DNA from: a virus
DNA: 36,376 nt
Virus record (IMG/VR): IMGVR_UViG_3300005613_000204
Coordinates: 1 to 36,376 of that record
Direction: 5' to 3' (one strand)
The position numbers and the translations under genes are program-made. Position 1 is the stretch's first letter. The number at the start of each line of letters is the position of its first letter. Shown in pieces: positions 12,811-18,886 of this stretch. The notes beneath the pieces are model-generated. The model did no database searches, was not told where the DNA came from, and saw nothing but the letters and a program-made list of their open reading frames with translations.

Positions 12811-13632
12811 ATGTCGATTTCTAAGATCGTTGTTGTCAGTGACCTCCACTGTGGATCGACAGTGGGTCTTCTTCCTCCCAAGTTCATGACACTGGAAGGC
12901 AATGAAGTCGGCCAGAACAAGATCCAGAAGAGGCTCTGGGATGCATGGTACGATTTGTGGAACGATTGGGTTCCGTGGGCTGTAGATGGACACGAGTTTG
13001 CTGTCGTTATCAACGGAGATCTCGTCGAAGGCCTGCATCACAAGACGACTGAAATTGTTTCTCCGGAATTCGGTGATCATGTCCGTGCTGCTCAGCAGGC
13101 ATTGGTCCCGATGACCAAGCTGGCTCCCAGCAAGATCTTCCTGACTGAAGGCACTGAGTGCCACACAAAGAACACAGAGCACGATCTTGGCAATGCTGTC
13201 GGTGCCGTGCAGGACGAAGAGACCGGGAAGTTCTGCTTTCCGAGATTGGACCTGGATGTAAGCGGTGCCCGCTGCTCTTTCTTCCATCATGTTGTCGCTA
13301 CTTCCCGCTCTTACCTTGAAGGAAGCGGTCTTTCAATTACATTAGGTAATGAGAGGGCGGAAGCCGCTCGTGCTGGCCTGCCAATCCCTGTTGTTCTGGG
13401 AATGGCTCATCGGCACCGACATGGTATTTTCAATGACGGGCAGGGAATTGCATTTACTACAGGTGCATTTCAGGCTTTGACTCGGCACGGCAGAAAAGTC
13501 GTACCTTCAGCAGTGCCTTCTCCATCCTGCGTTGTACTCGACTGGTCGGAGACCGGATTCGATCACATTCCTCAGGTTTACGAAAAGGTGTATACGCCGG
13601 GTAAGTCCCAGCGAGTTGTCGTTTCAATATGA
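12811..13632 (+). CDS. Calcineurin-like metallophosphoesterase
   Basis: 273-aa phosphoesterase with the full set of metal ligands: D11-x-H13 in VVVSDLHCGS, D70 in VVINGDLVEG, H118 in GTECHTKN, H159/H160 in FFHHVV, and H200-x-H202 in GMAHRHRHG. The family hydrolyses phosphodiesters, from nucleic acids to cyclic nucleotides. No SbcD-type capping domain is visible. Starts directly after the HExxH gene stop. Its place next to recA suggests a role in DNA processing, by inference. Confidence 0.85.
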   Translation: MSISKIVVVSDLHCGSTVGLLPPKFMTLEGNEVGQNKIQKRLWDAWYDLWNDWVPWAVDGHEFAVVINGDLVEGLHHKTTEIVSPEFGDHVRAAQQALVPMTKLAPSKIFLTEGTECHTKNTEHDLGNAVGAVQDEETGKFCFPRLDLDVSGARCSFFHHVVATSRSYLEGSGLSITLGNERAEAARAGLPIPVVLGMAHRHRHGIFNDGQGIAFTTGAFQALTRHGRKVVPSAVPSPSCVVLDWSETGFDHIPQVYEKVYTPGKSQRVVVSI

Positions 13633-13645
13633 AAAGGGAAATGGA

Positions 13646-13939
13646 ATGAATCAGCACGGCGCCCCAAAGTCTAAAGTGGATTTCGGAACAACCGACGAGT
13701 GGGTAGAAGACCTTCAGGACATCTTCGATTACGAGGATGGCTCTGAAGGCTTCCTGTCCACGAGAGAGATTTGCAGGAAGACCGGCTTCTGCAAAGACAA
13801 AGTGCTTGGCATTCTGCATACAGCTGAAAAAGAAGGCCGTCTTGAGATTAAGCAGCGAGTCAGTCAGAACATTGCCCAGCGTCGTCAGGTGATTCCTGTG
13901 TATCGGATTCAGAAGTCGAAGCCGAAGCATTCCTCATAA
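13646..13939 (+). CDS. Winged-helix putative DNA-binding protein
   Basis: 97-aa protein. Residues about 36-87 (FLSTREICRKTGFCKDKVLG, then EKEGRLEIKQ and VIPVYRI) have the helix-helix-wing pattern of small winged-helix transcription regulators, with STREICRKTG as the first helix-turn. The ATG at 13646 is chosen over an upstream extension inside the phosphoesterase gene. It ends in a convergent 80-base overlap with the leftward DUF6378 gene. It could repress either operon. Confidence 0.6.
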   Translation: MNQHGAPKSKVDFGTTDEWVEDLQDIFDYEDGSEGFLSTREICRKTGFCKDKVLGILHTAEKEGRLEIKQRVSQNIAQRRQVIPVYRIQKSKPKHSS

Positions 13940-14225
13940 CGATGCCGCCTCCGCAGACCGCATATCCGGCCAGGTCGATCCATGAATCCATGTATTGGTG
14001 ATTGGTGGCGATCCTGGCCATTTTTATGCACGCGCTGAATAGCGCCACATCTTCTGGAGCGAGTGGCTCTTTCAGTTTGCTCTGAAGTACGACATTTGCC
14101 AGCTTGGCAATATCGTCGAAGTTCTGCTCAGCATCTCCATACTGTTCCTGTCGGTTCCGGCAAACGCACGATTCTACTTCCTTCAGCAGTTGTCGCCTAA
14201 TCTCTGTTCCAGTCATCTCAGACAC
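13860..14225 (-). CDS. DUF6378 protein (MazG-like pattern)
   Basis: 121-aa protein. The core RQEQYGDAEQNFDDIAKLAN followed by PEDVALFSACIKMARIA and DSWIDLAGYAVCGGG is the hallmark of DUF6378, an all-helical family found in many phages and reminiscent of MazG-like NTP pyrophosphohydrolases. If so, it may hydrolyse or bind a nucleotide; this is inference. The last 25 residues are Ser/Asp-rich and overlap the 3' end of the convergent winged-helix gene by 80 bases. Last gene of the second leftward block. Confidence 0.8.
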   Translation of the reverse strand: MSEMTGTEIRRQLLKEVESCVCRNRQEQYGDAEQNFDDIAKLANVVLQSKLKEPLAPEDVALFSACIKMARIATNHQYMDSWIDLAGYAVCGGGIVMRNASASTSESDTQESPDDAGQCSD

Positions 14226-14596
14226 GGCAGCACCTCTTGGAGTTTCTCTTCTGGTATTGGATACATTGTTTCTGCATCGAGAATGTCCATGCCAAGGAAA
14301 TGGGCTAGAGCAATTTCAACCCGCGTGCCGGCAGAATGTTCCCATCCCTCCAGTAAGGCAATTGTATCGCACTCTGCAAGAGCATGAGCATCTCGCAGAA
14401 TGCATTCTTTAAGCGTCTCTTTATCCAGTGATTCACCATCTACGGGCGGAGACAGGCCAGCGGCTCGATCAAGATCGGCAGGTGACACTACCGACCATCC
14501 TGCTTTACGAAGCCTCTCCGAGGCAATGTCGAATGCTGGGAACCCCATAAGAGGTTGCCCCCGCATGGGCCCGCATAAGTACAGCATGTCTGCCAT
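14213..14596 (-). CDS. DUF4406 / nucleoside deoxyribosyltransferase-like enzyme
   Basis: 127-aa protein beginning MADMLYLCGPMRGQPLMGFP, the signature of DUF4406, with FDIASERLRKAGWSVVSPAD and, near the end, LLEGWEHSAGTRVEIALAH carrying the conserved Glu/Ser of the nucleoside 2-deoxyribosyltransferase fold. It may bind or hydrolyse nucleotides. The ATG at 14596 is chosen (AAAGGA nine bases upstream) over a TTG at 14617. The end overlaps the DUF6378 start, which supports a joint role in nucleotide handling. Confidence 0.8.
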   Translation of the reverse strand: MADMLYLCGPMRGQPLMGFPAFDIASERLRKAGWSVVSPADLDRAAGLSPPVDGESLDKETLKECILRDAHALAECDTIALLEGWEHSAGTRVEIALAHFLGMDILDAETMYPIPEEKLQEVLPCLR

Positions 14597-14609
14597 GGAC
14601 TTACTTCCT

Positions 14610-14897
14610 TTAGACAATGTCAGGATGCTTTGAGTCTCTACTCTTCATAGAGGAAGGGCATTTGAGCCTCAGGACTTCATACGGCAGAGTGTATGTCGTT
14701 GTCTGTCCGCCACGCTGCCCCGGTTTTAACTGTCTCTTACTCTGAACGACATTCATGTTGTCACGAATGTGCCGACTGACTTGGTTACGCCTGTAACCAG
14801 TCATGGCTTCAAGTTCATTCAGCGTCTTTGGGATTCCGTCCATCAGCGCCACCACAACGGCACGATGCAGTTCTCGGTCAATCTTCTCTGTCGGCAT
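14610..14897 (-). CDS. Winged-helix / HTH DNA-binding protein
   Basis: 95-aa basic protein. TLNELEAMTGYRRNQVSRHI is a helix-turn-helix of the winged-helix type, followed by a wing-like basic beta segment (LKPGQRGGQTTTYTL). Likely a small transcription regulator or a DNA-binding accessory protein. The ATG at 14897 overlaps the end of the upstream gene by 20 bases. Confidence 0.6.
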   Translation of the reverse strand: MPTEKIDRELHRAVVVALMDGIPKTLNELEAMTGYRRNQVSRHIRDNMNVVQSKRQLKPGQRGGQTTTYTLPYEVLRLKCPSSMKSRDSKHPDIV

Positions 14898-15105
14898 CCA
14901 ATTGTTCCAATATTGTAATAGCTGCGGATATTCCCTTGAGATACTCCGTACCTATGTTCGATCCGATACGGGCAAAATCAGGCACTCTAAGCTCAAGGAG
15001 CATTTCATTCTTTTCAAGCTCCAGCCGCCTTTGTTCGCTCCGGCGGAACCTCTCCAGTGCCTTGATCGACTTTCTGTACTCGCTCGATTCCGATTCCTGA
15101 GACAA
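14878..15105 (-). CDS. Small helical protein, start uncertain
   Basis: 75-codon frame with a charged helix (RFRRSEQRRLELEKNEMLLE) and a C-terminal helical half. The TTG at 15105 has GGGAG at ideal spacing, but using it creates a 92-base overlap with the upstream gene. An ATG at 15003 would give 41 residues and no overlap but a poor ribosome-binding site. No family recognised. Confidence 0.5.
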   Translation of the reverse strand: MSQESESSEYRKSIKALERFRRSEQRRLELEKNEMLLELRVPDFARIGSNIGTEYLKGISAAITILEQLDADRED

Positions 15106-15250
15106 GCGTAACTCCCTGATTTCCCAGATTCATCAGTGTTGCATGATTGCCGCTCTCAAACATGTCCTGCACCGTCAACCACCCAGTGAACGTGCCCCAT
15201 GTGAGTTCCAGATCTTCCACAAAAACCTTATCGCCCGGTTGAATCGTCAC
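15014..15250 (-). CDS. Small beta-rich hypothetical protein
   Basis: 78-aa protein (TIQPGDKVFVEDLELTWGTF at the start) with beta-strand patterning like small SH3- or KOW-type barrels. No family assigned. The start is GTG at 15250, overlapping the upstream TGA as GTGA (15247-15250). Its tail shares 92 bases with the next frame if that one starts at 15105. Confidence 0.55.
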   Translation of the reverse strand: MTIQPGDKVFVEDLELTWGTFTGWLTVQDMFESGNHATLMNLGNQGVTLVSGIGIERVQKVDQGTGEVPPERTKAAGA

Positions 15251-15507
15251 GCGTCCTTGACCTCGATTGATTTGAGCCACTGTTGTGCGATAACTGCCGG
15301 TGGCCCTTCCATTCCGGCAATCAGGTTGATCACGTCTCTGTCGCTGCACGCATTCCCGAGGCCGTCCAGTTTGACATACGTCTGCTTGGGAGCCATTCCT
15401 TCTGCAGACACCTTCGTCAGGCAGATCATATCGCTGACGATTCGAATCTTAACTGGCAGGCGAGGCCCGCCTTTGATTGTCAGCAGCCCATCGTAATCAC
15501 CCTGCAT
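15247..15507 (-). CDS. Hypothetical protein
   Basis: 86-aa protein (MQGDYDGLLTIKGGPRLPVK at the start), mixed alpha/beta, no family. The ATG at 15507 is chosen because GGAG lies seven bases upstream; it overlaps the preceding gene by 11 bases. Confidence 0.55.
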   Translation of the reverse strand: MQGDYDGLLTIKGGPRLPVKIRIVSDMICLTKVSAEGMAPKQTYVKLDGLGNACSDRDVINLIAGMEGPPAVIAQQWLKSIEVKDA

Positions 15508-16219
15508 TCTTGTGCTCCAGTGCAAGTTTGGCCAAATCTGCTGCTTTTTCTGGATTATCGATAATCATCTTTAGTGCTCCAGTCAAAACAGACTCTGTCT
15601 GCAGCATGCTCTGTACTGTCAGATGCGCCGCACGCAACTGATTATCACTGACAAGGATGACGCCGCCCAATTCCGCTCTAATTGAATTGACGTCGACCTT
15701 TCCATCAATCTTCCTGCAGGTAACTGAGCATCCAAATGGATGTTCCCCATATCCTGTATCAACTCTCCAGTTCAGAGAATCTCCTGCATCCAGATCAAGG
15801 TGAGCCAGATGCTTTACCAGAGGAAGCTCTTGACTATCTCCAGATAGCTCCCCTGCGTGCCATCCGGCCTCACCCGAATCGGCGATGCCTCCCCGGCCCA
15901 TCTGTCGAGGGCCTCCAGTCGTTGCAGGCGGCACAGCAGCCACAGGCATCGCAGTAGTGGTTGTCGGACTTGACGTGGTAGGCGCACTATCCAATTCGGA
16001 ACCGCAGCGAAGCACCACCGGCTGTGGCGGCAAGGTCGAACGCGTCCGCTTCTTCAAATCATCGATAAGGATTTTCTTCTTTTCTTCCGTGAGAGGATAT
16101 ACGAAACCGCCTACGTGTTTGTCCAGATCGTCTCTGTCCTTTTTCCCTTTGTCTTCGCCGACGAGCTGCTGGCTGTCGTCTCCTTGGAATAGCTTTTGAA
16201 GCCATGTTGTGATGCCCAT
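15497..16219 (-). CDS. Hypothetical protein with Thr/Pro linker
   Basis: 240-aa protein. A charged N-terminal part (residues 1-70) is joined by a Ser/Thr/Pro/Ala linker (TTSSPTTTTAMPVAAVPPAT) to a C-terminal domain of about 110 residues ending in helices. No family recognised. Its first 109 bases overlap the Dam gene in another frame; both translations look genuine there. Ribosome-binding site weak, so translation may be coupled to Dam. Confidence 0.5.
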   Translation of the reverse strand: MGITTWLQKLFQGDDSQQLVGEDKGKKDRDDLDKHVGGFVYPLTEEKKKILIDDLKKRTRSTLPPQPVVLRCGSELDSAPTTSSPTTTTAMPVAAVPPATTGGPRQMGRGGIADSGEAGWHAGELSGDSQELPLVKHLAHLDLDAGDSLNWRVDTGYGEHPFGCSVTCRKIDGKVDVNSIRAELGGVILVSDNQLRAAHLTVQSMLQTESVLTGALKMIIDNPEKAADLAKLALEHKNAG

Positions 16220-16941
16220 TGCTTATACATCTCGCTTTCATATCCACACAGAACGAACTTCCCCTCTACAACAGAGAGAAGGTCCAGCATTTCCTGATGA
16301 TCCTGTTCCGTCATTTCGTGTTCGTATTCGCCGGCCACCCTTGTTTCTGGTAGATATGGCGGGTCGAGGAAGAAGAAGCTGTCAGGTCCATCGTTCTTAA
16401 TGATTGTGTCTCGGAAGTCCTGATTAAGGATTACAACCCTCTTCAGTCTTTCAGCGAACGCTTCCAGATCATTGATCGCTGAGAGCCATGCCGAAGCCTG
16501 CTCGTTCATTCCTCGCCGAGTTCTGGTGCGACTCAGGGTATTGAAGTCTTTGCCGAGTCCCTGCCTTGACTGCCGATTAACAACAAAGAAGTCAATCGCT
16601 CGCCGCAATCGCAATTCTGGACTGAGCGTGACTGGCCCTCTCAGGCCATCTAAAGCTGATTGGAACTCCGATTCTGAGACAGGCATGAATTGTAGCCGCT
16701 GCAGCATTCTGCCTCGAAGCTCTTCATCCTGAAGAACACGAAAGAAATTAACGACATTCCCATCCAGATCGTTGATCACTTCGGAATGGCCGTCAATCAG
16801 GCTCTCTGGCTTGGAAAAGAGAACGCTTCCCCCGCCAAAGAATGGCTCCACATAGTGCACATGCTCGGGGAAGTGTTGGATCAGCCAGTCAGCCATGCTG
16901 GATTTGCCTCCGTGGTACTTCAGGGGGCTTCGACTTGCCAT
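16111..16941 (-). CDS. dam: Dam-type DNA adenine N6-methyltransferase
   Basis: 276-aa D12-class methylase that transfers methyl from SAM to adenine N6, in Dam itself within GATC. SPLKYHGGKSSMADWL (residues 5-20) and VEPFFGGGSVLF (31-42, SAM site) are followed by the catalytic DPPY at 193-196 in FFFLDPPYLPE. Length and motif order match the family. Starts at ATG 16941, directly after the RuvC-like gene's stop. Probably protects phage DNA or marks strands. Target site cannot be read from sequence. Confidence 0.92.
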   Translation of the reverse strand: MASRSPLKYHGGKSSMADWLIQHFPEHVHYVEPFFGGGSVLFSKPESLIDGHSEVINDLDGNVVNFFRVLQDEELRGRMLQRLQFMPVSESEFQSALDGLRGPVTLSPELRLRRAIDFFVVNRQSRQGLGKDFNTLSRTRTRRGMNEQASAWLSAINDLEAFAERLKRVVILNQDFRDTIIKNDGPDSFFFLDPPYLPETRVAGEYEHEMTEQDHQEMLDLLSVVEGKFVLCGYESEMYKQWASQHGFKSYSKETTASSSSAKTKGKRTETIWTNT

Positions 16942-17430
16942 TTAGTCCTGCGTTTCCAAATACGTGATTGCGATAGCCAATGCACTCCAGACGTCTCCGC
17001 CTGAGATTCCGTATAACGGGCCTGGCTGCTTTGCCGTTCCTTTATACGGGTCTTTCCCTCCACCTGTTGGAGGAAATCTCCCCTTTGCTGCGGCAGTCAC
17101 ATTCGGATCTTTGGCCCTGGCCTGCCCGCACAGATGAAGCTTGATATCTCTGCGAAACATTCTTCGGGCAGAGATTCCGCGAGACTCGACAGCCTCGATG
17201 AAGCGACCAGCCCACAACTGTGTATCAAACGTAGACTGGGCTACAGCCATGCCCATCGACTGCATGACCTCGATCGCAACCTCAATATCAGTTTCCAGAC
17301 GGAGACGTCTCAGGAGGTCCTCATTGTCCTCGGCTTCAGCACAATAGATGTCCATTGTCTGCGGATTGATCTCAACGACTCCGCTATGCTGCGGCCCGGG
17401 ATCAATCGCCAACAGTCTCGTCGTCATCAT
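16942..17430 (-). CDS. RuvC-like Holliday-junction nuclease
   Basis: 162-aa protein with the RNase H-like fold of phage RuvC proteins: D10 in LLAIDPGPQHSG, E54 in AIEVMQSMG, and D146 in SGGDVWSALAIA near the C-terminus. It would cleave branched DNA from recombination or replication. The ATG at 17430 (another ATG follows) overlaps the ParB-domain gene end by 29 bases. Adjacent to Dam and the ParB-domain gene and near recA, so part of the DNA-processing set. Confidence 0.75.
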   Translation of the reverse strand: MMTTRLLAIDPGPQHSGVVEINPQTMDIYCAEAEDNEDLLRRLRLETDIEVAIEVMQSMGMAVAQSTFDTQLWAGRFIEAVESRGISARRMFRRDIKLHLCGQARAKDPNVTAAAKGRFPPTGGGKDPYKGTAKQPGPLYGISGGDVWSALAIAITYLETQD

Positions 17431-18322
17431 TGCTCTTTTCGTGCTGATCCCGGATCGTTTCCACAATCTTGATTGCTGTCCGAACGCGAGGATCGTTCTG
17501 ATCCTGAAGCAGATTGATCAGCGTCTGGAGCGCCAGCAGACAGTTATCGCATTGAGAGGCGACAGTCTTTTTGCGAACGATTGTCCGGTTTGGCTTCTTC
17601 TCTGCGCCCTCGCCTAAGGCAACCTTCGCAGATCGCTCTGCTGCCGAGAGGTTCTTCAGCGCCAGCTCTTTGAGAGCCTGTGCCTCTTCCGGCTTTCCAC
17701 CGGCATTCAGCTTATCAACAGCCTCGTTGACCTTCTTGGCCTTAGCATACTGTTTCTTTTCCTGACCGCCCATCTGAAGCGCAATGTGATATGTTGCACT
17801 CTTCTGTCGGTCAGATTTGATCTCTTTCTTTGCCTCTTCAATAGCCTCGTCCAGCTTTTCAGCTGCTTCCGGGGCCATGCCAGAGACCTTTGACAGGTCG
17901 ACTTTGCCCAGTTTGACCTGATGGTCAATCTGAATATCGCCAGTCAGCTGACGTCGAGCCTTGATGATTTCCATCAGTTCGGCAACTTCCCTCTGCTTCT
18001 GCAGGGCATCACGTTCCCGCTGATGTCGATTGTCCTCAATCAGAGTGAACAAGATGGAATGGTCGTCTTCCAGATCAGCTCTGATGCGGCACGGGACCGT
18101 CTCTAATCCCAAATGTTTTGCACATTGGAGTCGACGGTGGCCTTTCACCACGGTAAAGTCCTTGGTAATCTCCAATGGAGTGTCAATTCCAATTTTCTGA
18201 ATCGACTCACACAACGCCTCGTCTACAGGCTCAATCCCGTAGATCTTCTCATTCCGTGGATGCGGCCTCAGCACATCCAGCTTCACGTCAATGACCTTAT
18301 ACTCTTCGGTTCGCTCAGACAT
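17402..18322 (-). CDS. ParB N-terminal-domain protein
   Basis: 306-aa protein with an N-terminal ParB/Srx domain: RPHPRNEKIYG (19-29), a helix with SIQKIGIDTPLEI, and VVKGHRRLQCAKHLG (58-72) carrying the nucleotide-binding GHRR. ParB domains bind CTP or act as nucleases. The rest is helical and highly charged, with no HTH that I can see, and it ends in an acidic tail (SNDDDETVGD). The start at 18322 follows TGGAGATCAA. First gene of the second leftward block. May regulate, segregate, or nick DNA. Confidence 0.8.
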   Translation of the reverse strand: MSERTEEYKVIDVKLDVLRPHPRNEKIYGIEPVDEALCESIQKIGIDTPLEITKDFTVVKGHRRLQCAKHLGLETVPCRIRADLEDDHSILFTLIEDNRHQRERDALQKQREVAELMEIIKARRQLTGDIQIDHQVKLGKVDLSKVSGMAPEAAEKLDEAIEEAKKEIKSDRQKSATYHIALQMGGQEKKQYAKAKKVNEAVDKLNAGGKPEEAQALKELALKNLSAAERSAKVALGEGAEKKPNRTIVRKKTVASQCDNCLLALQTLINLLQDQNDPRVRTAIKIVETIRDQHEKSNDDDETVGD

Positions 18323-18403
18323 TTGATCTCCAGTGTCAGGGTCCATTTGGCGTCAGTTTGCTGACAAAGCCGGTCGCATTCAAGACCCGATCAGGACAAT
18401 TCC

Positions 18404-18886
18404 GTGGATTTCTTCAGATCTCTCGTCCGCAGGCCATTTGCCTTTGTATGCCGATTGTTCGTTGCTGCACAAGCCGCAGAGCACCAGAAGCTCAAAGAGA
18501 GCATCAGAAAGCTAAGGGCAGAAATCCGCCAGAAGAACCAGCGGGAAAAGGCCGACGAAGCCCATATCCAGCAACTGGTAAATGAAGCACGGGGCCAGTC
18601 AAACACAATTGACAGCCTGCATGAGTGTATCCTCGAACTGGAGGGAGAGAAAGACGCTCTTGAAGTAGAAGTGGAAAAACTGGAGAATACAAAGGTTATC
18701 AATGAGCTTGATATTACCGCTCTTACGGAGAAGGTGCAGAAGCACATTGAAATCAATCGGATGGAACGCATTTCGGCTCAGCTAGAGTCAAACTTCCTCG
18801 CCCAGCAGGGAAAACAGCATGGCATTGACCAGCCTGAGCAACATCGTAGAGAACGTCCGGCGCCAACCTCAGTGGAGGCCCGTTGA
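18404..18886 (+). CDS. Coiled-coil protein upstream of portal
   Basis: 160-aa protein. After a hydrophobic/basic N-terminus (residues 1-24) comes a long coiled coil (about 27-125), with heptads such as LRAEIRQKNQREKADEAHIQ. The GTG start at 18404 follows AGGACAATTCC. The last 68 bases overlap the portal gene. First gene of the rightward structural module; a structural or scaffold-like role is possible. Confidence 0.6.
   Translation: MDFFRSLVRRPFAFVCRLFVAAQAAEHQKLKESIRKLRAEIRQKNQREKADEAHIQQLVNEARGQSNTIDSLHECILELEGEKDALEVEVEKLENTKVINELDITALTEKVQKHIEINRMERISAQLESNFLAQQGKQHGIDQPEQHRRERPAPTSVEAR

Noticed and set aside
12505-13290. 261-codon leftward frame opposite the HExxH and phosphoesterase genes
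   Set aside because: The rightward proteins carry clear catalytic motifs. The opposite frame has none, lacks a ribosome-binding site, and looks like an antisense shadow.
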